Source: Phascolarctos cinereus (lineage: Eukaryota; Chordata; Mammalia; Diprotodontia; Phascolarctidae). Taken from it: a DNA stretch of 64,000 bases. Of this stretch, positions 1 to 12,015 are shown one piece after another; within the stretch, counting starts at the first letter, position 1; each line of letters starts with the position of its first letter. The translations under genes were made by a program, and so were the position numbers. The stretch spans positions 6,088,501 to 6,152,500 of the forward strand of contig NW_018344037.1 of NCBI RefSeq assembly GCF_002099425.1, read 5' to 3'. A model generated the notes under the pieces. The model made no database searches and was not told where the DNA came from. It was given only the letters and a program-made list of their open reading frames with translations.

Positions 1-75
1 CATAGATTTGAACTGAGGTGTGCCTGACTCCAGGGTCAGTGCTCTAACCACTTAGCCACCTAGATGCCCCAATAA
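1..75 (-). repeat. tRNA-headed marsupial SINE, cut by window edge
   Basis: Read on the minus strand, the segment begins GGGGCATCTAGGTGGC and contains a tRNA-like A box (TGGCTAAGTGG) and, about 40 bases on, a B box (GTTCAAATC). This is the head of the common marsupial tRNA-derived SINE (MAR1/WSINE type, named from memory). The tail lies outside the window. It is not a functional tRNA gene because the cloverleaf is not maintained. Confidence 0.8.
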
Positions 76-189
76 GTGATTTTCTTTATGGACAATATAA
101 GGAATATGATTGTTAAAGACATTTCCTTAAAGATGTTATATTTTACTATTTTTAGATCTATGACAGACATTTTATTTAATTTTTAAAAT

Positions 190-2510
190 TTATTTTAAAC
201 TCAAATACAAAGTAAGAAAAGAAAAAAAGCATTGCCATGTGCACCACAGAACATGAGGGGATTCACTATAAACTAATAACATTTCCTTTTCAAGAAAACC
301 TATATAATGAATACTACACATTATTTTCAAGCTGTCCATTATTTCTTTGCATTCTTGTATGCTTTCTTTTGTCCTCTGCTGTGTACTTTTTACCTTCTTT
401 TTTCTTCTTTCTCCCCCCCCAAGAAGAATACAATGAAATGCCAATGTGCATGTATGTATGTATATATACACTCACACAAATATATATACACATATATACA
501 TAAGTATGTATGTATATGTGGATATATGTGTATGTACACACATAAGAAACATATGCATATATACATACATGTACATGGATATCCATAAACATACACATAT
601 GTACACTCAAATGCATGTAAGTAAGACTATTGTACTTATTTCCACTTGTTATCTGTTTCTCTCAAGGGGTATAGTATACTCTTTCATGAGTTCAAGTCTT
701 TCCATATTTTTCTAAATCTACCAGCTCATCATTTCCTATACCACAATATTCTGACCCAATCACATTCTATCTGTGAGATTGTGTATGAGTTTTTTTTCAC
801 CAGATTATCTCCATTCCCTCTATTCTTGGTTGCATAGGTTTTATTTATACTGGAGAATTTTAATTTAACTTAAGCAAAACTAACCATTTTATACTTCAAC
901 ACCGCTCTCACCTTATAATATTGTTTCAGGTCTGATACTACTGAATTTAATTCCTTCACATCTTTTCTCCCTGGTTTCCTTGAAGTTCCTGACCCTCTGA
1001 TCTTCCAAATGAGTTCTGTTATTATGTTTTTTTGACTCTGTGAGATAATTTTTGTAATTTAATTGGGATGGCATCACATAAGTAGATTAGTTAGGTAAAA
1101 TTGTAATTTTTTGTTATATTAGCTTTACCTACCATGCACAATAAATATTACTTAAATTATTTAAATCTAACTTTGCATAAAGGGTGTTTTGTGTTTAAAT
1201 TTATACAATTCTTATATCTGTTTTGAAAGGTATATTCTCATTTTTATACTGTCTACTTACTTTACATGGTCTAAAACAATTGATTAATATGGCTGACACA
1301 TAGTATATTTTCCCTATTTTTCTCTTTTGATTAAATCTGATTTTAGCTTTAACTTTGTCTGAGATCATGATTACTATCCCTGGTTTTTTTACATAAAAAA
1401 TTCTACACTTGATCTTTATTTATGTGTGTATCTCTCATTTTTATAGCATTTCCTGAAAGCAACATATTGTTGAATTCAAAAATTTTAATATGTTATCAGT
1501 TTTCATGTTATAGGTAATTCATTCTATTCATATTCTAAACTATAATTACTTATTGCATATTTTCCTCCTTCCTGTTTTCCTCACTATCCTTCTCACCCTA
1601 TTCCTATCCTTCCTCACATTGCTTAGTCTTCCTATTCCTAACCTACCTCCTGCAAGAACCTTTCCCTTATCCTCTTCATCCACCCTATCCCCTTACCCTC
1701 TTATTTCTTTCTGAATTTGGAAGCCTTTTATACCATTCTAGATATGTATGTGTTGTTCCTTCTTTAACCCATTCCCAAGAAGAGCAGGGTTCTACAACTA
1801 CCTGCCTTTCTCCCCCATCTAAATCCTCTGCATCAGTTCTTCCTCGCAAACCTCATTTGTATAAGATAATTTCTTTTGAATTATCCAATTACTAATGACA
1901 TCTTAGACACATAATTTTCATTTTCACATGTAAAAAGTAAAAAGTGTGTCCTTATCGAGTTCTTTTTAATTAGTCTTTGATGTTTACTTGATATTTCTCT
2001 AATATCTGATATGTCAAATTTTCTATTAAGTTCTGGTCTTTTCGTAATACATTCCTAAAAGTATTTCAGTTCATTGAATATCCACTTTTTTCATCCAGGT
2101 TTATACTTAACTTTGCTGGATAGGATATTTTTGGCCAAAACCCTAGTTCTTTTGCTCTTCAATATATACTATTCCAAGACCTGTAGTCTTTTAGTGTAGC
2201 CATTGCTAGGTCTTGTGTAATTCTAAAGGTGGCTCTGCCATATTCAAATTTTTTTTCTTGTTGGTTGTAATTTTTTCTCCTTAATCTGGGGTTTTGGGAA
2301 TCCTGTAGGTTTTCCATCAAGGATCTCTTTCATGTGGTGATTGATAGATTTATTTTTCGTATTTCTACTTTACCCTCTTGTTCTAACACTTTGGGACAAT
2401 TTTCTTTAATTATTTCTTTTATTATTGTTTTCTTTTGTTAATCTATTCTCCAAATCAATTGTTTTTTCTCATAAGCTGTTTCACCTTCTCTTCTATTTTT
2501 TCATTTCTTA
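190..2510 (-). mobile_element. Old, highly diverged L1 LINE, antisense
   Basis: On the minus strand, 2010-2480 aligns by eye with the ORF1 C-terminal region of the younger copies at 15.7-16.1 kb and 37.0-37.3 kb (shared order of words such as CTGGTCTTTT, TTTTAATGTAG, CTCTTGTTCTA). Then 1560-1850 is pyrimidine-rich on the plus strand. 1300-1550 resembles the antisense of the ORF2 endonuclease region (TTTGTCTGAGATCATGATT) and 850-1290 the reverse transcriptase region (CCTGACCCTCTGATCT, TTATACTGTCTAC). 190-620 looks like 3' UTR. No frame is preserved. The age is clearly greater than the L1 copies further right, and some parts may come from more than one insertion. Confidence 0.6.
447..605. repeat. 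Microsatellite, TATG/CATA and TATATACA mixture
   Basis: An imperfect run of GTAT, TATATACA and CACA units lies inside the old L1 3' region. All ORFs through here are only Tyr/Ile/His/Cys repeats. Confidence 0.85.
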
Positions 2511-2566
2511 AATATATATATATATATGCATATGTACATATGAATATGTACATGTATATGTGTATC
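2510..2566. repeat. (TA)n / TATGTACA microsatellite
   Basis: A TA run is followed by GCATATGTACATATG-like units at the edge of the old L1. Confidence 0.85.
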
Positions 2567-2966
2567 ATGAAAAATATGCTATTTGCTGATTTCCATGTGA
2601 AATGTCGCCTAACCAGCAGTGCATTGGTAAATGTATTACAACTCACTCTCTGAAAATAAAAGTGTAGGAGGGACAAATTTTTAAGTTTATACAGCATTAT
2701 TAATATTTTCCTCTCGCTTTAAGTGTAAACAACCAAGTCTATTAACGTACATATTTGTTTGTTTGTAATTTTTACTTATTCATACTGTTTGACAATTCCT
2801 GAGGTACAAATGATCATATTTGAAATTTGACAATGTCAATCAGGGGCTCCAGCATTTCTCTCTTCACACACTTTCTTAAAGATTTTATTCATTGCATACG
2901 GGCATATGACTTCCAAATAGTTCATGAGATTTTTGTTGTCTTTCATTTACTCCTGAATCATGTTGT

Positions 2967-2968
<2 letters not shown>

Positions 2969-3001
<33 letters not shown>

Positions 3002-3008
3002 TGTGTGC
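2969..3008. repeat. (GT)n microsatellite
   Basis: About 20 GT units with one interruption (GA). The flanks at 2570-3050 hold no repeat or gene I recognise. Confidence 0.95.
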
Positions 3009-3054
3009 TTTCCTCCTCTATGTTCACCTTTGCCTTGAAGTCATTGATTATTAA

Positions 3055-3199
3055 GGTATTTGCTTATCCAACCATTTCACAAAGCATTTTGGAATTAACA
3101 TTATAATAATAGTTAAAATCCCTTATTCTTTGATCCAAAGAATGTACTGCTAGGAATCCATCCCAGAAAGATTTTTTTTAAAGGGAAAGAAAGTCTCAT

Positions 3200-3237
<38 letters not shown>

Positions 3238-3238
3238 G

Positions 3239-3291
<53 letters not shown>

Positions 3292-3355
3292 TCATAGAAT
3301 CCTCTTTTTTTGTATCAAAAAAACTGGAAACAAAAACAGATGCCTAAGGAGATTT
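3055..3355 (+). mobile_element. Old L1 ORF2 C-terminal fragment
   Basis: Translation of 3120-3190 reads FDPKNVLLGIHPRK and that of 3289 onward reads KFHRILFFCIKKTGNK. These match FDPAIPLLGLYPKE and KIFIAALFVVGKNWK of L1 ORF2 C-termini seen at 39.4-39.8 kb. The two halves are separated by a compound microsatellite. This is a truncated LINE relic. Confidence 0.7.
3199..3287. repeat. Compound (CA)n-(TA)n microsatellite inside L1 ORF2
   Basis: About 13 CA units run into TATATACATATA and then about 20 TA units. It lies at the ORF2 codons between the KGPTCTK and IAALF motifs, the same place as the pentanucleotide array in the L1 at 25.2 kb. Confidence 0.95.
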
Positions 3356-5525
3356 TGGGGGTCTTTTTGCTACCAGTTTTTGCAGGACATTGTTGCTTTG
3401 ACCATATTCAGATCCAGGTCACAGTCCTGGGTGTCAGTCCCAGGGTGAGGAGGAGCACTAGCATAGCAAATCTTGCACCAACAGTGGAAGGGGAACACAC
3501 CTCACAGTTCCATGTAGGAAAAGAGTGCTTGTGGTCACTCACATACCAGAGCACAGACCAGGAGAACGGTAAACACCTCTCCTTAGATCATACCACCCTG
3601 GAAGAATTGAAAATTTACAAGTCCCTAGAAGTATCTTTGAAAACAGCTGCACAAAACCCCTGAAGCTTGGGCCAATGCACCTTCAACTCTGGAAACAGAC
3701 CACTACTTTAACAAAGAATTAAAAGTCAACTAACAGGCTGAGAAAATGAGCAAATAATGCTTAAAAAACAAAAGAAAACAAAACTCTGATTATAGAAAGT
3801 TACCATGGTGACAAAGAAGATCAAAACACACACTCAGAAGACAACAAAGTCAAAGCTCCTACATTCAAACCTTCATGGAAAATATGAATTGGTCTCAGGT
3901 CATGGAAGAGCTCAAAAATAATTTTGAAAATCAAGTAAGTGAGGTAGATGAAAAATTGGGAAGAGAAATAAGAGTGATGAAAGAAAATCATGAGAAAAGT
4001 TTCAACAGCTTGGTAAAGGAGACACAAAAAATACTGAAGAAAATAATGCCTTAAAAACAGATTAGGCCAAATGGTCCAGAAAGCAAATGAGGAGAAGAGT
4101 GCCTTAAAAAGCAAAATTAGCCAAATGGAAAAGGAAGTCCAAATCTCACTGAAGAAACCAATTTCTTAAAATTTAGAATGGATCAAATAGAAACTAATGA
4201 CTTTATAAGAAATCAAGAAACAATAAAACAAAGCCAAAAGAATGAAAAAAATAGAAGACAATGTGAAGTATCTCACTGGAAAAATAACTGACCTAGAAAA
4301 TAGATCCAGGATAGAAGAGACAGCAGATTGGGGCAGGGATAGTCAGAAGCAAAGCACTTTTGAGGAGGGACAGGGTGAAAGGAGAGAGAGAGAGAAAAAA
4401 TAGGCTAAATGGAGTGGGGGGAATAGGATGGAAGGAAATACAGTTAGCAATAGCAACTGTGAAAAAAAATTGAAGCTGGTTTCTTTGATAAAGGCCTCAT
4501 TTCTCAGACATGTAGGGAATTGACAAAATTATGGAAGTAGGAGCCATTTACCAATTGATAGATGATCAAAAGATATGATGAGTTTTCAGATAAAGTAATT
4601 AAAGCTATCTATAGCCATATGAAAAAAAAAATTCTAATTCACTATTGATTGGAGAAATATAAATTACAACAATTCTGAGGTACTACCTCATACCTATTAG
4701 ATTGGCTAATAGGACAAAAAGGTAAATAACAAATGTTGCATGGGATATGGGGAAAATGAAATTTTAATGTGCTGTTGATGGAGTTGTGAACTGATTCAAC
4801 CATTCTGTCAAGCAATTTGGAACTGTGCCCAAAGGGCTATAAAACCATGAATACCCTTTAACCTAGCAGTACCACTAGGGATGTAGCCCAAAGCAGATAA
4901 AAAACCAAAAGGAAAAAGATCTATATGTACAAAAATATTTATAGCAGCTCTTTTCTGGGGACAAACAATTAGAAAATGAGGGGATATCCATCAGTTGGGG
5001 AATGGCTGAACTCTGGTATGTGATTATGATGGAATACTATTGTACTATAAGAAAAGAGGAGCAGAATGCTCTCAGAAAATCTGGAAAGATTTACATGGGC
5101 TGATGCAAAGTGAAATGTACTGTGTACAAAGTAACAGTAACATTGTAAGACAATCAATTGTGAATGACAGCTATTCTCAGCAATACAAAGATCCAAAACA
5201 ACTCTCAAGAACTTATGATGAAAAATGTTATTCATCCCCAGAGAAAGAAGTGATGATGTCTGAATAGAGATTGAAGCATACTTTTTTTTTAACTTTATTT
5301 TTTTTTGAGTTTTTTTTTTTCTGTTTTCCTTCACTACATGTCTATTATGGATATTTTGCATGATTAGTCATGTATAACATATATCAAATTGCTTGCCTTT
5401 TCAATGAGGGGAAGTGAGGATGGAGTGAGGGAGAGAATTTGGAACTCAAAATTAAAAAAAAAACAAATGTTAAAAATTGTTTTTACATGTAACTGGGGCA
5501 AAATAGAATACTAAATAAAATTTCA
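3356..5525 (+). mobile_element. Internally deleted L1 (5' UTR, decayed ORF1, purine tract, ORF2 end, 3' UTR)
   Basis: Part of a 5' UTR (3400-3740) matches the 26.4-26.76 kb element. It leads to an ORF1 start, MSK followed at once by a stop (about 3746), and then a coiled-coil region with many stops and small indels to about 4320. A purine-rich bridge follows (4330-4480, GGAGAGAGAGAGAG), then the last part of ORF2 (4500-5280) and the 3' UTR, which ends near 5525 with AATTTGGAACTCAAAA and TTTTTACATGTAACTGGGG. Endonuclease and most of the reverse transcriptase are absent. It cannot encode an active protein. The architecture recurs at 61.7-64 kb. Confidence 0.8.
5040..5267 (+). pseudogene. L1 ORF2 C-terminal end, relic frame
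   Basis: The frame reads YYKKRGAECSQKIWKDLHGL and then MQSEMYCVQ, matching the extreme C-terminus of L1 ORF2 (compare YYCAIRNDQKVDFRKICKDL on the minus strand near 39.3 kb). It is the tail of the preceding element. It lacks the catalytic domains and has no start of its own, because upstream ORF2 continues in other frames. Confidence 0.7.
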
Positions 5526-7055
5526 AAGAAGAAACAGGACTATAAACATGCTAACATAAAGAAGACACTGCATTTAAGTATCCAAAGAGCTAATCTTTAA
5601 GAAAAGTTGTACCAATAAATATTTTCAAAAACATTTTTTCTTCCATTTTAATTGCTAGTATATTTGGCTGAACACCTTATTTGGAAATTTTCTGTTTTGT
5701 TTCTCTTCCATAGGGAACTATTTGCAGAACTAAAGATATTGATTAGCAAAATTAATCAAATACAGAAGTGAAGTTCATATTGAGTTTTTGCCTTCATGTT
5801 TTCCCTCATTTGCATGCAATTTTTATTTTCAGTTTCAGAGAAATAACTTTTTTTTCATTAACTAATAGAGCTGCAAAACAAGACAAATCTTTAGGCTCTA
5901 AAATGGAATTAAAAAACTCTAAAATTTAAATTATATATTCATGTGGAAGAATTGTTTATATATAAGAAAAATATGAGCCTACAAAGTAACATTTAAGTAG
6001 TATGAAAGGAAAAATGAAAAAAATTTGACTTCACAATGGATTACAATTTTATACCCACACACTTTGGCTCTATCTATGACAAACTAGATAATACATCAGA
6101 AAAGATATGTATTTAATTTAGACAAATAAACAGCTATTTCAAGAACAGCCAGTAATTGTTTGATTGAATTCAATGTTTTTTTTTTAAATAATTAAATGAT
6201 TGAATTCATTCTTGAAACTAGCAAATAGGTATATGTATGATGTCTTAAGCTATGTCTATTCAATGCCAAATAATTATTAAATTCTAAATTGGGGTCATGA
6301 TAGGATATTCTGGAACTTTTAACATATCTCCATAGTAGCAAGGTAGGAATTCTCCAACTTTATGGATAGCTTCATGGTCAAAAGAAGTCAGTTCTTTTCT
6401 TACCTTTCAGTATTGTTGCTCTGTTTGTGTCTTTATTTTAAAAACCTGTGAGATCTCTGTGCTACCCTGGAAGTCAAAGTCGGCTATGGAATTTATCAAA
6501 GTGTTCTTGGATCCATGGAGTGCTCAGAGAGTGGAATTATTCATCATCTTTCCACAAAGGAAAGACTGTAACTCTGCCAGCTCAGTAAATCCCAAAACAT
6601 CCTTATCTTTGAAAGTACCCAGCCAATTATAAAACACCCTACCAAATATAGGACAATGATATGAAAATATCAAACATGAGCTAATACTTTTAAAATCTCC
6701 ATGGAAAATTAGTTGTAGAGCATCTCAGCCAATATTTATCATTAATACAAAATTGTCATTTTGTTGTTGTCATTCTGATTTTCTTCAGTCTTTTTCTTTG
6801 AAAATAATAAATTTTTAGCAAAATTCCAACATTCCACTTATTGAAAGAGAAATCAAGAAGAATAAAATTATTTTGATTCAAGAGGAATATTATTCAATTT
6901 CTTCCTGATCAATTTTTAATACTTTTGAGTTTTAGCCATTAATAATAATTGAAGATCAATAATCATAAATGAAAACTATTAAAATGAAAATCAATTCAAA
7001 CTGCTGTGGGGTATATAGTCAACTTGAAAAATAAATTGCAATATTATGTATATTC
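5526..7055. other. AT-rich intergenic stretch, nothing recognised
   Basis: There is no ORF of note and no repeat family I can name. 6390-6640 is less AT-rich and of normal complexity, but no reading frame is convincing there. Confidence 0.5.
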
Positions 7056-7059
7056 ATAT

Positions 7060-7209
7060 ACTGTGCTATCAATAAACAAATATGTACTAGGCATCTACTA
7101 TTCTTGATATTTATGGACACAAATACAGAAGTGAAATGGCCCTGGCCACCAAGAATCTACAGTCTACTATTGGGGTAATATAACATATTAAGAGACAAAT
7201 ACATACAAA

Positions 7210-7210
<1 letters not shown>
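7060..7210 (-). mobile_element. L2 LINE 3' end fragment, antisense
   Basis: Words such as GTACTAGGCATCTACTATT, GGCCCTGGCCACCAAGAATC and TACAGTCTACTATTGGGG follow the order of the reverse complement of an L2 3' terminus (tail ending ...TGCCTGGCACATAGTAGG). Confidence 0.6.

Positions 7211-7211
<1 letters not shown>

Positions 7212-7244
<33 letters not shown>
7212..7244. repeat. (CA)n microsatellite
   Basis: About 16 CA units directly follow the L2 fragment. Confidence 0.95.
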
Positions 7245-7248
<4 letters not shown>

Positions 7249-7254
7249 TGTATA

Positions 7255-8310
7255 AGTGAAAAAAAATTCTGAATTAAATAAACTGATGATTATCTAACAC
7301 CTTGACCCCTGAGAGAAGAGGGGGGCTCTGTGCAATAGCCAAAATTTCAGTCTCCAGAAGGGATCACAGGTATGAGAAGTACTCTGATCCCCAAGAATGA
7401 GTAAATTGAAAAAAATAGTTATTATGCTTCCAGGAATCCCAAGGACATAAACTGAAAAGAGAATGATCCCAAAATTTCAACAAATAAATCCTCAAAGAAA
7501 AATGCAGCTTATCCATAATATTAATTAGAATTCATAGAAGGAATATGCTAAAGTTTTAAAAAAGAGAATTAAATGAGACTAAAACTTTAAAAAGAGTGAT
7601 AAAGGAAAAGTCTGGAAGAAATGTGAGTAATTTAGGAGATAATTTTGAAGAGAATTAACATCTTACTTACTACAAGAGGTTCAAACTCTTACCAAAGTAA
7701 CCAAATCTCTAAGAATTAAAATGAACCAAAGAAAAGTCAATGACATCATAAGACAAATAAAGTCAATAGACTGAGAAATAGAAGAAAATTTAAGGTATAT
7801 CATCAAAAACAACTCACCTAGCAAATAGATATAATTTATGACTCATTGGCTTCCCTGAAAGCCCTGATAAAAACGAAACCTGGACAATGTATTTTAAGAA
7901 AATCATAAATTAAAACTACTCAAACATATTAGAACAGAGAAAAGTAAAACTACAAAGTTTTACTGGTCCCTCCATAAAGCAGCAATAAAAGGAAAACTCC
8001 CATGAACATCATAATTAAAATCCAAAGTTTCCAAATCAATAAAAAGACTGCGAGTAGCTAGAAAAAAAAGAGAATTAAGGTATGAAGGAAATATGTAAAG
8101 ATCACAAAAGATTTAGCAGTTCACTCTAAAGAAGCAGAAAATATGGAATAGGATAATCTAAAAGGCAAAAGACATAAGCCTAAAACCAAGACTAACATAT
8201 CAATAAAACTTTATATTATTCTATAGGGAAAATATGCACCTTTCATAAAAAAGAGGTCTAAAAGAATGCTCTTAAGCATTCCTGATTAAAAAGAAAAATC
8301 AAAGCTAAGC
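7255..8310 (+). mobile_element. Old L1/HAL1 ORF1 region
   Basis: On the plus strand the order of ORF1 C-terminal words of the younger copies is still visible: GTCAATGACATCATAAGAC, CTGAAAGCCCTGATAAAAAC, AAAACTCCCATGAACATCAT, GATTTAGCAG and AGCATTCCTGAT. All frames are broken many times. It has decayed far more than the 25.9 kb element. The name HAL1 (an ORF1-only L1 derivative) is possible but cannot be separated here from an ordinary old L1. Confidence 0.55.
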
Positions 8311-10797
8311 AAATTCCAATTCAAATGAGCAACAAGATGGAGGACTAGATATTTTTTCTAGTCCCCATGACCTTTCAACCTTCTCCAAAACAGAAGTCAT
8401 GTGTCAAATATAAATCAAACACAGAAATCTCCATTGTCTAGGACACCCAGAATATAAAAGACAGTTAAAAAATTAACTGATGCTCACTCAGCACCCCTCC
8501 CCCTCTGCCAAACAACCATGAGCAAGGCTGTATTGTGCAAGTAAAACATACATAATTTAAAGACATGATATGTAAAGACAACCTAAGAATTATAGCTCTC
8601 CCAGAACAACATAAGACATAAACCTAAACACCACATTTCAAATAATAATTAATAATAACAATAATAGGAACTACCCAGAAACAAGTTCTACAGGCAATCA
8701 GGGGAAAAACATTTAAATGTAAAGGAAAGAAATTTCAAACGACACAACTATCCCACACCCACCAAAAAATACAGGAGGTGATGAAATAATAATGTGTTCT
8801 GAAGAGCTATGAAGGTCAGGATGCAACATAGGGTGACTTATCTCGCAAATCTAAGCTTAACTATATGGGTAAGAAGATGGACATTCAATAATAAAGAGGT
8901 GTTTGAAACATTGTTGTTTTGTTTTGTTTTTGTACAAAGAAAGTCAGAAATAAACAGATTACTTCTCAAAAGACCCAAACAACAGAATTAGAAGATGAGT
9001 GAGTAAATGCAGCCTCCATGGACAGATTGTTCAACAGAATGCATATATCAGCAGAATGACAGCTAAGATATTTCTTTCTATATGTACACAAAGAGAAATA
9101 TGTGAAGGCAGAAGTTGGGTGAGGGTCACAGGGAAGAGGTGGGACTGGCACATTGTGGATTGAAGCTGGTTACACCTTGACTAAAGGTGAATTAATATTT
9201 CTTTGTGGGACTAAAAGATAACATTTAAGGGCACATGAAGTGGGAAAAGAAGAAAGAACAGAAGAATGTGTAATGTACCTTGGCCAAAAGGAGAGCTAGC
9301 AATAATGTGAAGGTGCCTCTGTGGTCTCAGTAAGAAAAAGACTTTCGGGGGAGTGAGTAAAGAGTGGAAAATTATTGAAAAGGAGATAGAATAGAAGGAG
9401 CCCATGCTTTGATGATGGGAATGGGTACCAGTGATGATGCTCCTATGGATGGAGAGAAAAGTTCTGTGAAGCAAAATGAGTGTCTTGGACTGGGTGTGAA
9501 CTGGTGCTTAGAATTTGGTGAATTTGCTGCTTAGAAAAGCCCATTCATTGTACCTTGGGAAGGAAGGAGTTGGAAATCCTGTGGATAACTGGCTACTGGG
9601 GGAATGAGAGAGCATGGACCCAGGAAAGAAATTTTGAGACAAGTAGGAAGTAAAAGGTGACTGAGGGAGAGTGTAGAGAGATAGTGTGTTACATAATCAG
9701 AGACAGGGGGGAGGGGCTACCATGGGACAACATCATCTCTGAAACTTGCAATAATTGGCATTGTTACAGGAGTGAGGCAAAATGGAAATGAAGAACCTGT
9801 GGGACAATCTCTACAATGAATGATAGAAATTGTCAAGAAGGGAAAGACTACAATTGATACCTTAGATGTTTTGATTGCATTAGGGATACATAGAAGAGAG
9901 AAAAAAAAAACAAATACTTACAGAGGTGATGAACCAGAGAAAGAGGATCTAGAGTAGACAGGAAGAGAGGATGAATAATGATATGGTAAGGGGTATAAAA
10001 TCATTAAATCAAAACAAATAATGAGCAGGATTAGTTGAAGGGGAAGAGAGGAAGAGGGAATCTACTTGACTAACAGAGAGGATGAAAGGAAAAAAAAAGA
10101 GGGGAATATATATATATAAAGTAGATAAAAGTGAGAGAGAAAAAGGAATTAATGTGCTCAACCCCAAAGGGAAAGGGTTAACAAATGATAGGAGGGGACA
10201 TGAACAAATGGGGATACACCCCATCTAAGGGGATAGGGAAAAGTTTACTATGCATCACTTGAATCCAAAAAAGCTTTACTTGCAATCATGTTATTTGCCA
10301 AAGCAAAATCAATCATTCCAAAACAAAAAGGGAGATAAAAGGAAACTACATTATAGTGAAAGTAGGAAGAAACAACAAACATCAATATTAAACCTTATGC
10401 TCCAAATGCCTTAGCATTCAAATCCATAAAGAAAATATTATCTGAACTACAAAAAGACGTAGTAACACAAGAGTAACAAAAGACTTCAATTTCCCTTTCT
10501 CAGTTTTAGATAAGTCAAACAGAAAGATAAACAATAGAGAAAATGTGGGGAAAAAAACCAAATTGTTGGAGAAACAAGAGTTAAAAGACTCATGGATTCT
10601 TCTAAATGGGACAAAAAGGAATAAACATATTTAAGTACTTTGTTGAATTTCTACAAAAAATGACTATGTACATGGAGCACAGAAAAACTGCTAACAGATG
10701 TAAAAAAATCAGAAATAGTTAATATATCTTTTACATGTCATTACACAATAAAAATAGCAATTGGTTCAGGAAATAACAGTGTAAACATCAGAAATAG
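8311..10797 (+). mobile_element. Old L1-type element: ORF1 end, long purine tract, endonuclease region
   Basis: 8570-9000 resembles another ORF1 C-terminus (GGGTGACTTATC, AGAAGATGGACATTC, TCTCAAAAGACCCAAAC). From 9240 to about 10230 the plus strand is strongly purine-rich, with many GGGGAA, GAGAGAGG and AAGGAAGG words. 10360-10790 resembles the sense strand of the L1 ORF2 endonuclease (ATGCTCCAAATGCCTTAG, AAAGACTTCAATTTCCC). No frame survives. It may be one old element together with the preceding ORF1 segment, or two. Confidence 0.45.
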
Positions 10798-10990
10798 ATT
10801 TGTATTTGGAATCAGAGAACTATGGCTTATTCCTTAGATTTATCACATGCTGGCAGATTTAGGACAATTCCCTTATTATCTCTGAACTTCAATTTTCTAT
10901 TAAGAAGGTGTATGAGGGCCTGGATTGGACAATATTTGATAGCTTTTAGAATTTTAAGCTCTTGGTTCTATATTTTATGTTCTCAACAAA
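10798..10990 (+). repeat. MIR/MON1-type CORE-SINE
   Basis: The segment reads GGAATCAGAGAACTATGGC, TTAGGACAATTCCC, CTCTGAACTTCAATTTTC and GGCCTGGATTGGAC. This is the order expected in a sense-strand CORE-SINE (tRNA-type head, then the core with 'cctcagtttc' and 'ggactagatg'). Confidence 0.5.
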
Positions 10991-12015
10991 ATTTTCCAGA
11001 AATATCCACTTGAATAATAGTACGTAACAAAATATATTTCCAAATAGAATCCTGAGCAATTAATGGAGCTTTTGTTTTTGAAATTATGATCAGTATCTTC
11101 TAGAAACTCATGTTCCAGGTAAAAAAAAAAGTAAGCAAATAAAAATTAAGAAATCAACCAACAGCAACCAACAAAAATACAATTTCAGGCATACGGTTAC
11201 TAAGTCTTTACACTGAAATACAGAACATAATCAATTAATACAGATAAATATGTTAGCATGTCATGTTTTTGGACTTTTATAACATCTAAAAGAAGAAAAA
11301 AAATTTAGAAGAAGATATTCATAATGACTGCCATATTTCATTTACATACAGGTGACTTACAAACAAAATGTGAGCCATTTTAGCTGAAAACATTCACAAA
11401 ACAGCATTATATCTTTTTTGTTTTTTTTAATGCTTTGTGAAATGTTTCCTTTCCTAAATTGAAAAATAAATACACTAAATCAATAAAACCCAGTTATTTT
11501 TTTGAAAAATTTATCACCATGTTGTCCTAGCTACAACTTCATCCTTGAAGTGTCAAATCATATTAATGAAAAGTGAAACAAAGAGTCTGGATATTTTTGA
11601 TTGTGCAGCCCTAAATATGAGCAAATTTGCAAACAGGTAAAGAAACTATTTCATAGAAATATCTTTTTTTTATTTTTAAAGAAATATAACCTTAAGGATC
11701 ATCTCACCTTCCCTCTCTATTTATAGATAAGAAAAGTAAGACAGAAAGAGATTAATGTGTTTGCTCAAGGTCACATAACCAGTGAATAGCCAAACTTGCA
11801 GTAGGATCCTTGGTTTCCAGACCCCAAGAGCGGAGGGATTTTTTAAATTAATTTTTATCATTTCTTTCAAAAACACAAATATATTTAAAACATAGAAATA
11901 AAACTTACTTCACATGGACTTCTATTAACCATCTAAAGGTTACTGTTGGAACAGTTTAAAAATTTTAATGTGTTTTAGAAGTAAACTTAAAAAAATCATA
12001 CTTTGCGTTTGCAAT
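10991..12015. other. AT-rich intergenic stretch with one MIR-like piece
   Basis: Apart from 11690-11835 nothing is recognised, and there is no credible coding frame. Confidence 0.5.
11690..11835 (-). repeat. MIR-like fragment, antisense
   Basis: CTTAAGGATCATCTCACCTT, TTATAGATAAGAAAAGTAAG and CTCAAGGTCACATAACCAGT follow the antisense MIR order (tissue of 'gatgaggaaactgaggc' and 'ggtcacacagctagt'). Confidence 0.6.

Noticed and set aside
190-715. Several frames of 60-100 codons
   Set aside because: They run through TATG/CATA microsatellite and a poly-pyrimidine stretch in an old L1 3' region.
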